From: Euglena gracilis
Taxonomy: Eukaryota; Euglenida; Euglenophyceae; Euglenales
NCBI GenBank assembly: GCA_039621445.1
Contig: CP154957.1
Location: 30,781,778-30,845,777, forward strand
Reading direction: 5' to 3'
Length of the DNA: 64,000 nt
The position numbers were made by a program, and so were the translations under genes. The notes beneath the pieces were generated by a model. It was not told the origin of the DNA. It searched no databases and was given only the letters and a program-made list of their open reading frames with translations. This document shows, in pieces, positions 21,081-32,104 of the stretch (position 1 is the stretch's first letter; each line of letters opens with the position of its first letter).

Positions 21081-24000
21081 CATCATCCTTAAAACCTAGT
21101 GTGTGCATTTCCATTTTTGCAAAATTGTATTCTCCTCACATAAGTTTGTGAGGGACAGTGCCGCCACCCGCACTGTATTGATGTTTCGCCACTGCTCCCT
21201 CCCTTCCTTCTCATGCCGACGACCCATAAGCAGGTTTTAATGGACCCAGGGAAACAAAGGACACGTGTCAACATTTTTTGTAATATTGGGACCAGGGCGT
21301 CGTGTTGGGACCAGGACATGGTGCCTCACCCAGGCTCCCCCCCCCGGGTTGGGTCAAGCACACACCTTCAACCTGCCCCCCCCCCTCAGGTCGCTCAATA
21401 CACCCGAGCAAAAAAAATAGGCTAAAACCAAGTTTCGGCCACTTTCAAGCATTTCCACCCCCAAAAATTAGTAGTCCTGCGGGGGGTGGGTGTTGGCACC
21501 CCTCCCCCTCTCAGCCCATTTTGCCCAACAGTTGAAAAACACACACAAACTTTAATTAATTTTTTTTTCCTTGAAAAACACCACAGGTCGTTTTTGGAGC
21601 ATCACTTTTTGCTGCTTAGATTTTTCTGTAAAATCTCAATCAAATTCGAAATCCCAAGATCATATTCCCCCAGCAATGCTGCACTTTTCTTGAACTTGCC
21701 ACTTGATTAGTGCTTCAGGAGGAAAATTCACGTGGCAACAGCAAAAAAAATGCATTTCATTTTCCTTTGACCTTAGACACATGTCAAATTATTGCGAACT
21801 TGATTGATAAACACCAAATGTTTTTTTTGTCGTGTCAACACAGCAAGTGGGTGACTATGCCTGTCAGGTGGAAGTTGGAAGTATACCTGCTGAGTTGTCA
21901 TAATGACAACTTCCCAACGTGCATGACAAGTCAGCAGGTCCAAGCATGTGTGATTCTTTCCCCATTGGAGGGGGGAGGTACCTTCACTTTGCAAGCTTTC
22001 CCACTTGATGTTGAAGTTGTTGTAGAAGGAAAGGAGCGTCTTTGAAAATACTGTTCTAAATGATAACCATGTGAAGAATGATGGAAATACTATTTTTTTT
22101 GAGGGGGGGGAACGTGGTGAGTAAATTGGAGTGGATATTTACTGACAAAAAAGGCATAAGTAAGCAACTGTTGCATGTTTTCCTCTGCCACGACAAGTTA
22201 GATCCCGAAAATGTCATCAACCAGCTAACACAATACCTTTCTGTTGATGTTTCTGTTCACAAATTTCCTTCAACGTTCATCATTTTTCTCTTTTCCATTC
22301 CACCTATTTTTTGCATTTATTTGTGTTCGCCAAAATTTTCTCACCTGTGTTCACAAATATGTCTTGTCCCACCCCCCGGGGGGTGACTGATTGGTTTTTT
22401 TCAGAGTAACTGACTGGTTTTCTGGCCAAGACCCCCCCCCCCCCCCGGGGGGGGGTGGGGTAGGCCCGAAAATGAAAAGTGGTTGGCCCGGCACTGAAGG
22501 TGCCGGAAATTTTTTGAGACTTTTTTGAATTTTTTTTTGGCAGATGACGAGAGACAGTGTCAAATCGTCCGATTCTGCTTCTTCTGACCATTCTTCTGAT
22601 GCCTCTTTTCCTCAAACTGGGTGAGGCCCACATGAGAACATACCTTCAATCTCATTGCGTCACCATAGTGCCTTGCCAACTTAAGCGCCTTCAAGAGTGG
22701 CCGATCCCCCCCCGGGGGGGTAAAGTGACTGACTGGTTTTTTCGGGGGAAAATGACTGACTGGTTTTTTCAGAGTGGAAAGTGACCCCCAGGGGGGGGGT
22801 CGCTAAGCAATGGTATGGTCACCTCAATTTCCAGCCTGACAAGATGCCGGGGTGAACAATCAGCAAGCTTTGGGTGTCAAAACAGAGTAGGTCGCCCCAA
22901 AGGTTGCATACCAGACATGTAAACGTCAGCCATGGATGCGGCCACCGATCCCGACTCCTTGCGTGCCCTCTGCCGCTCCTCTTAGTCCTGCTTTGCCGCT
23001 CCCTCTCCTTTCGATCCCCCTTGTAGCCTGAGCCATGTACCAGATGGCTGGTGACTGTTGTCGTTTGGCGCCTTGTTGCTCCCTCTGGGGAATCCATGTG
23101 CATGGTGCGTATGCAGTTTCAGTAAACTCAACAAGTCATAATACCAACTTTGGTTTCAAATTGTTAGTTTCCGAAGCAAATCCCTTCCTCGGGTGAGATT
23201 TTTGAAACTTGGGTTGAATTTTCAATTTTTGATGTCAAAATGAACTTTTCCGTGCATATTTTGGCAGCAGACTTTAAATTTGGATCCAAAGGATTACAAT
23301 TGGGTGGCAAACGCCCAAACACATGCGGACCTGCGGGATGCTGCGCCAAAGGCACTGAGCGAGGGTCCTTTGAAGGTGAATTGACCCCAGTTGGGTTTTA
23401 GGGGTACTGGTGCCCCGTTGAGGCCAATTTGTCACGCAGCTGTGCTTGGAGAACGGGCTGGGTCGCTGGATCCATTGTGGTTGGGTGGCCAGGGTAACAG
23501 ATCAAAAATAGTGTGGCACGCTGCAACCGCGGCCCAACCAAGCCGCACAGACAGTGGACGTGCCGGTTGTTTGGGTTGTGCTCCGGTCCAACAATACGAA
23601 ATGGCGGGGCCCTGGCCGCCCACCCTTCCAGGAACGACCACCCGGAAGGAACTGGCCACCAAAGCTCGGCATTTGCCACAAAGACATTTGGATTTTTTTT
23701 GCTCAAGTTTGCAAAATTTTCTTCAGTGTTTTTCCTCAAAATGTGAAGAGTTTAACTGTAATGTGCGTGCTCCAGGTTATAGGGTCAAAAATTTCTGTCC
23801 AAAAGGATGCTGTGTCCCAACAGTACGTGATCCACAAATTTTTGAATTCCCCCACCCCAAAGGAGCGTTCTTTCCCCCATTTTCCCCCTTTATTCTGTGC
23901 ACGTGTTCACACGGTGCGAATCTCGGTGCGGCGGAATCCCCTTTTCTTTTCTGCTTCCCCCCCCCTTTAAAACAGTGTTGAGAAAGCAGGTTCCTCAATG

Positions 24001-24395
24001 AATGCATTGTGTTCCTCTCAGAGAGTGGCAGAGAGATGATTTTGCTTTCCATCTCAGTGATTTTACAAACACGTTTGCAAGAACCCAGGCCAAAAGTCTC
24101 CAAATGGGTCTCCAAATGGACAGCAAGAAAGGACCATTGGGGTTAGCATTGACAGAAGAAGGGGCGCACCCCAGCTGATGATGCCTACATACCCATGGCA
24201 ACAGAAACTGTCAGCACCCTTGATATGGCCAACCGAATGGGCGGAATTTGCCGTGCTCCTGGCTTTGGAACACCACGTGAACTCCTATGAGAGAGTCATC
24301 CCTGGGACAGTCGGCCGCATCCATCCAGTCCACCCCGGGGACTTTCAACAAATCCCGGCAGCAATCCCTCCCCTGCCCACACCCTCCGTGCAGGG
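21081..24395. other. AT-richer region without a supported gene
   Basis: Composition drops to ordinary intergenic levels. Two + frames near 21710-22045 and 22078-22386 are open for about 100 codons but have no splice context and no recognisable domain. At 22370-22810 a phrase GTGACTGACTGGTTTTTTC occurs several times next to C/G-run palindromes; related copies are at 29700-29770 and 31175-31240. Near 23400-23660 a moderately GC-rich stretch is open in several frames and could hold an exon. Confidence 0.45.
22370..22810. repeat. GTGACTGACTGGTTTT repeat cluster
   Basis: The phrase ACTGACTGGTTTT occurs three times and a near copy (ACTGATTGGTTTT) once, between four C/G-run palindromes. The same phrase occurs in the 29.7 kb and 31.2 kb regions, so it is a dispersed repeat of unknown type. 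Confidence 0.5.
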
Positions 24396-27300
24396 ATGGA
24401 GGAGGCGGGCCAGCCCCGGCCCGGCTTCCCCAGGGAGGTGTACACCGACAGCGACTGCGCCCGCTTCCTGTCGCTGCCAACGCCGCAGGTCAGTCTGCCC
24501 CGCCCCGATTCTGTGGCCTCTCCTCGCCAGGTGTGTGACAGGCATCGGGGTCCGGTCCGGGGTGTGCTTGCTATGGGCAGGCACCCCGCGGCTCAAGGCA
24601 CCCCCCCACCGGGGTTGGCATGCGTCCCCCTCAGGTGGCGGACGCCTTCCTACTGGCCAAACTGGCGCTGCTGCAGTGCCAAGCGGGCCACCTGGAGGAT
24701 GGCCGAGCGCTTCTGGCGCAGGCGGAGGAGGTGCAGCAGCCCCCTGGGGAGCACACATGCATTTTGCTTAATGTTTTTTGCGCCTTTTGATCTTTGAAGG
24801 TTTTGTGGTTTTTGCATTTTTTTGCATTTTTTTGTGTGTTTCTTTTCCCACCACTCTGTGGTGACAGTGTTCGCACTGTTTTCTGCCCTGCAGGTGCTGG
24901 CGCTGTCGTCCCGGCCACAGCAATGCCACGCAGGGCTGCCTGTCGCACCGCTTCAACCCCGTCCTTTTTCCCGGGCCAACCTTCAGGCACAGAGAAGAGG
25001 TTGGGGGGAGCGTGGCATTCCAAATCAACACCACGTTCGTATCCACCGAATCAAACATTTGTATCCAGCCCTGGGGCCGGGCGCTGGTGCTCATCGGGCT
25101 ACTGCACTGGGACCATGGATTCACGTGACGCCTGTGTCACCCCTCCCTGGATGGGTTTTCGAGAGTGGGTGGGTGGTTGGGGCCACTGCACCCCCCCCCC
25201 CCCATGGGGGGGTGAGATGAGTCACCCCGTGGGGGTGAGCCACGGGTCAGTCCGGCCGGGTGGAAGGTTTTCTGCCCATATTATGTGGGTGGGTACCCCC
25301 CCCCCCCGATGGGGGTAATGCGCAGGTGGGTTGTCAAAATGGTTTGAGTGGGTGGGTTTGCGTGAGGTCACCAAGTGAATCGATGTACGGGACCACCTCT
25401 CCGGCCACGCTGAGGCGATCCGCTGCTTCCAGAAGGCAGCAAAGGCATGCCTTCTGGCTGGCCTCCGAACCCCTGTCCCTGCCACCTCGATTCTCTCTTT
25501 TTTCGTTCCATCGCGCTGTGGGAAAAGCAGGTCCCTGACACCCGCCGGCTCCAATCCCGATGGATTTGGACGCCGCCCTGCCATGCGAAACCGCTGCCCA
25601 CATGGGTGCCGCTTTCCCGTCCCCCGCGTCGCGCAGCTTGCGCCAGCTGGCGGCAAGGGGCTGCCGCCGGCCCCCGACCCGTACGGCCTCCCCCACTTCC
25701 TCGCCAGCGTCGCGGCGTACTGCGGCGGGGACCGGGACGGGTTCCGCCGCGGGCGGGAGGCGCTGAATGGCCGGGCCCCCAGCGACACCTCCCAGGTAAG
25801 ATGGTCGTGAAATTGCTTCGGCACCCCCGCCCCCCATGTCTTCCTGCCTCCCAACAGTTACATAAAAATATAAAAATCGTCGAAATTGGTTGCCAGAGCC
25901 GTCCACAATGCAAATCCCCTCAGAGACAGGATGCCCAAGGTGGGCTGTCAAGGCGCAAGACGTTGATGCAAAAACGTTGCCTTTGTTTGTCACATTTTGG
26001 GCAATGAAGATCGAAATAGAACATTGAACAAGCCAGAGGCAACATAACATACACACATATTGTGTGCTTCACAATCTCTATTTCTGAGAGGACTGCTTAA
26101 CTGAAAAAAAAACTATTGCCATTGTGCGGTGAAAGCAATAACGCAATCAGAAAAAGTTTGGGCATCCTCTCCTTAAGGCACTCGATGAAAGCCTCGGAAA
26201 GGGCTCTTCCCCGGATGGCCACATTCAGAGAGCAGCCTGACTGCAGTGATCTGGACGTCTTGCGATGAATGCGAGTGTGGTATGAGTGATGGGGATGTGC
26301 GGAGCACACCCTGCACGTTCCCAATGGCCCCTCCGACAGCCCACCGTGCCAGCGCACCACAAACATAGTATTCCTCTGCCTGTTGCCTGGAAAAATTGTC
26401 CAGCATTGCCTCAGGCTTCTTTGACCCATCTGGGGGCGCCAGGATGGCCGCAGGCGGCGGGGGCGGGGGCGGGGAGGACAACAGAGGGGGGAAAAAAACT
26501 CTCGAAACCCATTTTTCACCATTTTTGATTGGGCTTGAAAATTATGGACTGCTGGCCAATACTTTTCAGGCTGTCCTCAAAATAACCTCCCAAAATTCCA
26601 TCATCGCATCATGTTTGCCAACTTTTTCAAAAAATCACCGGCCCTTCACAGCAAAATTTCTTGTTTCTACTCCTTCCCAGACCCCTGACATTGGAACCCC
26701 CCGGTGGAGGCTCAGGCCCGAACCCACCCCTTTACCCCACCCGGGGGATTTAATGGTTTTTTTTTTTAAAAAGGAAGTGGACAGAAAAGGTGAACAGGAA
26801 GCAGGGAATTTCTTAAGCCGGAGGGTACCCTACCCCCCGGGGGGGTCCAGCCAGCCAGCAGCTCAAATCCAGCCAGCAGCCCAAATTTGGGCTGGGAGCC
26901 CCCCCCCCCCCCCGCGGGGGTCGACTGAAAAAAAAAGTCGGGTCCAGCCGGCCGAAGGCCGGGAAGGCCGGGCCAGCCGGCCGCAGGCTGGCCGGGCCAG
27001 CCGGCCGCAGGCTGGCCGGGCCAGCCGGCCGCAGGCAGGCCAGCCAACTGGGCTGCCCAGCTCACCTATCCCTGCATTTTTTCCCCTCACCACAGCTTCC
27101 TCCATCACAACCCCCAGCCTTGATCTAGCTCCATCCACCAAAATGTCGAAAATGGCAAAAATTTGTTAGAAAATTTTGTTTTTCACCGACCCAGCCCAGC
27201 CCAGCCCCCCCCAGCCCCGGGCCCCCCCCCCCCCCCACCCCCCCGGGGGGGGGGGTCCAGCAAGCAGCTCAAATCCAGTCAGCAGCCTTTTTGCCAGCCG

Positions 27301-27884
27301 GAGGCTGGACCCCCCGGGGGGTCCTTAAGAAATTCCCTGACAGGAAGTAACCTTGACAAGTTGTGAATGGTGGAGCGCGGACGAGGGCGGGATTTGTGGT
27401 GTTTGTCTGCATGCGCCCTATGTGCATGGCCTTCCGGCTTTTCGCGCCTTTCAGCCTGCTTGTTGCCCCTTCCCAGGTGGGCCAAAGCTGCCGGGTGCTC
27501 CTGTCCCTCATCGCCCACGTGGAGTATGGGGAGGCGCTGGCCCCCAAACCCCTCCCGCCGTGGTGGTTCCCCGCGACGGGTGGCGAGTGTTCCCAGGGGG
27601 CCAGGACAGCAATCCGTCCGTCCTCTTTCCTGGGGCCAAGGTCACTGCCTTCCATCCCGAGCCCTGGGACAGCGCCAAGACAGAAAAGAGTGCGCTGTGC
27701 AGTGGGTCATGGATGGGGTCTCTGGAGGGCTTTGCCGGCGGACGATGACGTGGAGTTCGACGCGCACCTCCCCATGCCCTGCTTCGCCTTCCTGTGGACG
27801 GCCCTCCTCAGCCACCTGTGCTTCTCGGCCGGGAAGTTCGCTGCATTTGAAAGTGTGTGGCGGCATTCGTTCAGTGACATCTGA
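24396..27884 (+). CDS. Helical-repeat (TPR/PCI-like) protein, possibly Rpn9-like
   Basis: Start MEEAGQPRPGF at 24396, two bases after an acceptor-like CAG. Exons in phase 0: 24396-24488, 24635-24730, 24894 onward (end unclear), 25637-25795 with a textbook CAG|GTAAGA donor, 27477 onward, and a last exon ending with TGA at 27884. The second exon (LAKLALLQCQAGHLEDGRAL) and a stretch near 25405-25442 (GHAEAIRCFQKAAK) look like paired TPR helices. Exon 25637-25795 (HFLASVAAYCGGDRDGF) resembles the PCI-proximal helices of proteasome lid subunit Rpn9/PSMD13. The rest does not match that family well, and the stretch at 25405 has an in-frame TGA just upstream with no clean acceptor, so the model is incomplete. 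The last 45 residues are hydrophobic and unmatched. The family name is tentative. Confidence 0.45.
26801..27339. mobile_element. hAT-like element with perfect 8-bp duplication
   Basis: The ends are a perfect 16-bp inverted repeat, CAGGGAATTTCTTAAG. Exact flanking repeats ACAGGAAG lie at 26793-26800 and 27340-27347. Inside are C/G runs and three tandem copies of a GGGCCAGCCGGCCGCAGGCT-like unit near 26970-27035. It sits in the intron between 25796 and 27476 of the helical-repeat gene. Confidence 0.92.
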
Positions 27885-28259
27885 GCTTGCGTCCGGGCCG
27901 CAGAATGTATGCAGCTGCTTCAAACTGTGATTGGTGAAACTGGATTGATGGGCATTGTGGCAAGAAGGCCATTTGGCCCCAAGATTATTGGCGGTTAATT
28001 ATGGTCTTGAATAATGGAACGCTGAATCAACAGTGTTCATTGCCGTCTTATTAATTATTATTCAAGAAAAGATGATGCAAGTAATAAAAAGATATGGGTA
28101 ATTACACATTGATGTGTGATCCCATTGGGAACTCCTGACAATGCTGCAGATTTGTGTTGAGCACTGATGATGGGTGAGCCAAGTCACCAATCTCCAGGCC
28201 GTGGATGAATGTTCATTGAATTCAGCGATCTGAGGTGACCAATCCACATCGGGAAAGGG
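27885..28259. other. AT-rich intergenic stretch
   Basis: Between the stop at 27884 and the next element. AT-rich, with TTAATTATTATTC-type text around 28050. No coding signal; it could hold the 3' untranslated region of the upstream gene. Confidence 0.5.
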
Positions 28260-28267
28260 GTCATGCC

Positions 28268-28667
28268 CAGGGTTTGATATAAGGAGGGCGTGCATGGTTT
28301 AGGTGGGGGGGGTGTCCCCCCCAACCCCCCCCCCCCGCCCCGCCGGGGGGGGGCCGGACCCCCCCCCCCCCCACGTGCCAGGGGGGTCCGGACCGACCCT
28401 GGGGGGGGTACCCGGGACCCCCCCAAAAAGGGTCAATTTTTTCCTCCGGCGCTTTGCGCCGAATTTTTTTGCTTTTTTGGCACATTTTTGCCCAAAAAGT
28501 GCCCAAAATGGCACTTTTGGTCGTTTTGGGGGGTCAAAAATTTTCGGTCACCCAGACCGCGCCACTGTTTAGGTGGGGGGTGTCCCCCCCCATCCCCCCT
28601 TCTGGCCCGCAGGGGGGGGGGGTCCGGACCACCCCCCCCCCCCCTCCTCTCTTTATACCGAACCCTG
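28268..28667. mobile_element. hAT-like element, CAGGGTTTGATATAA family
   Basis: The left end CAGGGTTTGATATAAGGAGG pairs with the inverse of the right end, CAGGGTTCGGTATAAAGAG. Exact 8-bp direct repeats GTCATGCC lie at 28260-28267 and 28668-28675. The inside has an internal duplication: GTTTAGGTGGGGGG followed by TGTCCCCCC occurs near 28298 and 28568. Long C and G runs dominate and no protein is encoded. Confidence 0.92.
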
Positions 28668-28904
28668 GTCATGCCACGATGAGCAAGCCCACAGCAGCGG
28701 TGGCATCTGCCGCTTTTCGATTGTCTCCTTCATATGTTTTCCTTGGCTCTTAGGCAGGGAAACCAATACCCACAGTCTTTTGCTGCTCAAGGCCGAAGTC
28801 ATACGGAACGGCATGCCCTGGTTGGGCCACTCCTTCTCAACGCCCCTGGTTTCCCCCGGCCATCCTCTGGGGTATCCCCATGGCCCGGGCATGACCCTCT
28901 GCCC

Positions 28905-29443
28905 CCGCCACAGCGCGGAATCGGGACGTCGCCGCCATTCTGCTGAGGTTTCTGTCGCCCATGCAGTCCGCCAGCCGCCGCCGATGCAAACCCCCCCCCC
29001 CCAACGTATGGCTGGAGGTACTGTTCGGCGATCCAGTTTGGGGATGCCTTTTTTGTGGCAGAACCTCTGCACCACGGTTTTCCGGGTGACACGCGGCGCA
29101 GGGGCCGGGGGAGGGGCCGGACTGGGTGCCGCCGACCTCCGGCGGAGCCGCCGCCCCGGCGCCCCGCTGGCCGGCGTACCTCCTCCCCGTGCTCTGTGTC
29201 TGGCTCACCACCCAGGTCTGCCATGCCCCGCCCCCCGGCACACTGTCCTGGCCGAGGGGCGGTGGCCTGCCCTGCAGTGTTGCACGGCCGGCGGTAATGG
29301 GGACCCCAATGGAAAAATCTCGCCGGCAACACAAGTGGAGATGCGTTGGTCCCTTCGAAACGTGGAACACCAGCCACCCCCCCCCCCACGTCCCCAGGTG
29401 GAAGTATATTCTGGCTCGGGAACGTCGCACGCCTACACGGTAG
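28905..29443 (+). CDS. Loose candidate exons, hypothetical
   Basis: Two exon-like pieces stand out. Near 28913-28985 a frame reads NRDVAAILLRFLSPMQSASR, an amphipathic helix. At 29102-29215, between a CAG acceptor and a CAG|GTCTGC donor in phase 0, a frame ends PAYLLPVLCVWLTTQ, which looks like a membrane segment. A further phase-0 exon may be 29398-29439. I cannot join these into one frame. A 329-codon open frame covering the area runs in another register and is probably not real. They may be 5' exons of the gene ending at 32104. Confidence 0.3.
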
Positions 29444-29971
29444 ACCGAGGCGATCACGACCGGCTGCAGGCCCTCTTTTCTCGTGTTGGGTGTGCCTCGA
29501 TGCCGGAACCATACAGTATGCAATCCGGGGCGGGTCATTTGACCCTCCGACCCAATTTCTGAACCTCCTTTTTGGTGTTTTGAGTCGCAGTGCACGCCTG
29601 CGGCACCGAGAGAACAGTTAAGTTAGAGAAAGTTATCCCGTCATCCAGCGAGTGGGATTGCTTAACAACCCTCCCCTATCCTCCCTACACAATCAGTCAC
29701 TGGCCGCCCCCCCCCCCCACCTAGGGGATGGGTGACTGGCTTTTTCAGAGTGACTGACTGGTTTTTGGCCCAACCAACTCCATGGACCCCACGGGTCGGC
29801 AAAAAAACCAAAGTGACCCGGCACGGAAGCGACGAACCTGAATGTTTTTTGGAAGGTTGGAAATGACCCCCCCCCCCGCTTGGGGTCGGTGGAGAATTGT
29901 ATGGTCTGTTCCATCCACCCGGCAGGCGCCACCGCCACGGCCCCGCTCCCCCCCCCCTCTTGGCCCCTCAG

Positions 29972-32104
29972 GGCGGTGCCGCTGGAGGGCCGCCCAGCGG
30001 CCGCCGTGGAGCAGAAGCTCCAGGCGGTGACCGCGGCGGTCGCCGCCCTCGCCCGCCGCCACCGCCCCGCCCGGCCCACCGCCGCCGCCGCCGCCCCCGC
30101 GCCGAAGCCCGCGCCACCCGTGACCCACCAGGGGCTGCACCTCTTGTGTGTGCGTGCTGTGTGGGGTGCCGCGTCATGGCATGCAAGGATTTGGCCATTG
30201 GAGGGAGGGGTGACTGGCTGGATGTTGGCAGGGGGGGAAATATGCAACTTGCATAATTTGCATTTTTTTGCATAATCACGTTTTTCCGAAATTTGCATTT
30301 TTTTGCATTTTTTGCATTTTTTGCATAAAATATTTTGCCCTGGAAATTTTTTTGTAGTTGGTCGCCATATGTTTGCATTTTTTTTTGCATTTTTTGCATT
30401 TTTTTGCATTTTTTTGCATAAAATATTTTGCCCTGGAAATTTTTTTTTTGTAGTTGGTCGCCGTATGTCACGTTTTTTCTCTGGTCCCTCTGCAGTTGCC
30501 TGGGGTCTTTTGGGTCACAGTGCTTGCCATTGCCTTCCAGGAGGTCTTCTTTGCGAATCATTGACAGGTACGCCAGCATTGTCACATGTTTACTGATTTT
30601 AGGGAGCAAAACTCTGTTATATTCCAGCCTTTTCTCAGGGGTTTTATGCAAGTTGCATTTTTTTTTGCATTTTTTTTGCATTTTTTTTGCATTTTTTTGC
30701 ATATTTTGACTTGCATAATTTGAAGGGCCAAGTTGCATCCCCCCCCCCCTGATGTTGGCTCTACCCGGTTGGCGAGTTGCCGAAATTGCCAGATTTTTTA
30801 GCCACTTTTGTCCATCTTTGTGGTTAACCTTCTTTGGCTCAAAGTAACCGACCCCTCCCGGGGGCAGGCTTCTTTTTAAGGAAGGTTGCACCCCCCCCCC
30901 CCTCCAGGGTTGCTATGGGAGGCAGAGGGGTAGGGCATTTTGACCCGCAGGAAGAGGAGGTCAGTGGGTAGTGCTATAGCACCCCCCCCCTCTGTCACTG
31001 AATGTGCCAAGGCCCAAAAATGGCCATTTTCAAGGAAATTTGCCTGGGTCGGCAGGCACCAGGGCCTGAACCGACCCCCAAGGGGGGGGGTGTGCCTGCT
31101 GTGGCAGACACCCCTTAGCACAAGGCACCCCCCCCCCCCAGGGTTAGTGCAAAGAAGCCTGGGGTAGTAACTGGGGTAGTGACTGATTTCTTTTCCCCAA
31201 AAACTGGCTTTTTTGGAAGGGTGGAAGTGACTCTGGTGGATAATTTTATGGTCCGGGAGGTGCCGGGTTGGCTTGTGTGTGGGAATGCGCAGCCCCTCCC
31301 CAGTCAGCTCCGATCCAGTGCCGCGCCGCCCCAAGCCCCCGAGCCCACACCCGCCCCCGCCTCCGCCCCCGCCACCACCACCACCGCCGCCACCGCCGCC
31401 ACCGCCGCCGCCTCCGACCCCAGTGAGGCAGCGGCCCCCCAACTTCCAGCCGCCGCCCTAGTCCCGGCCCCGCCCCCCGCCGTCCTCGAGCCAATTGTGT
31501 ACGGGGACGACATCGTGGACACGGCCTATCTGCTGGTGGGGCTGCGCGGGGACAAGACGGCGGAGGACGCCCCGCCGGAGAAGAAGCGCCGCCGCCGCAG
31601 CTGGATCAAGGCAGGCAAGGAACAGGGGGGGGGGTGCCCTCCTGTGCACGAGAGGGTGAAGAGTAGGAACCGCGTGTTCCCAAAACCGCATTTTTCGGTT
31701 CATTTTGGTGTAAAATAATATTTTTTTTGGTTCCGGAGGGTCCCCCAGATCCCCCAGGGGATTCTCAAGCCGGAGGGTCCAGCCAACAAACACCTTTCTC
31801 CCAGCTGGGCTGCACACCCAGGGATCGAGTAGACCCTGGTCCTGCCAAGCCGCCCTCCCCTGGGGCGGAGCTGGCGGAGTCGATGGCGGCGATGGAGGAC
31901 TTCACGCCGCCGCTGCCGCGCGTGACGCGGCCAGGGGTGCGCTACCCGCTCATGTTTGGCTCCGGGCTGATGGGCGGCCTGCCGTACGGCGTGCCACGCC
32001 GCGGGCCCCCCGGCTTCGGGCCGGGCTTCGTGCCCACCCTCTCCTCCCTGCTGCCGGGCCAGGGGTCCTGCCCAGGCCAGGGCAGCCCGACGAGTAGTGT
32101 TTGA
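29972..32104 (+). CDS. Ala/Pro-rich protein with nuclear-type basic signal (5' end unknown)
   Basis: Three 3' exons fit: 29972-30119, 31293-31610 and 31805-32104 (TGA). The last intron begins with GC (CAAG|GC) and ends CTCCCAG. Exon 1 has a helix with heptad-like spacing (VEQKLQAVTAAVAALARR) followed by poly-Ala/Pro. Exon 2 has a long Pro/Ala/Thr tract, then a compact stretch IVYGDDIVDTAYLLVGLRGD and the basic cluster EKKRRRRSWIK, a likely nuclear localisation signal. Exon 3 is Pro/Gly-rich with repeated GPGF-like phrases. The short folded stretch in exon 2 suggests a small interaction motif in an otherwise disordered protein, perhaps a transcription or chromatin factor (inference). The first intron holds two transposon-like elements. 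Upstream exons are missing from the model. Confidence 0.5.
30230..30750. mobile_element. ATGCAA-rich element with 9-bp direct repeats
   Basis: The ends are AGGGGGGGAAATATGCAACT and, inverted, AGGGGGGGGGGATGCAACTT. Exact 9-bp repeats GATGTTGGC flank it at 30221-30229 and 30751-30759. The inside is TTTTTTGCAT repeats and two copies of a phrase AAAATATTTTGCCCTGGAAA followed by a T run and GTAGTTGGTCGCC. The long T/G-rich text is similar to 60010-60615. It lies in the intron between 30119 and 31293. Confidence 0.75.
30865..31161. mobile_element. Small inverted-repeat element, CAGGCTTCTTT family
   Basis: The left end CAGGCTTCTTTTTAAGG and the right end GTGCAAAGAAGCCTG are inverse over 11 bases. 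The inside shares the phrase GTGCCTGC...GGCAG...CACC with the region at 54690-54780. I do not see a convincing target duplication. It is in the same intron as the 30230-30750 element. Confidence 0.55.

Noticed and set aside
28573-29562. A 329-codon + strand frame
   Set aside because: It crosses C runs and apparent introns. The exon-like pieces inside it (a helix near 28913 and a membrane segment at 29102-29215) use other frames and have splice sites.
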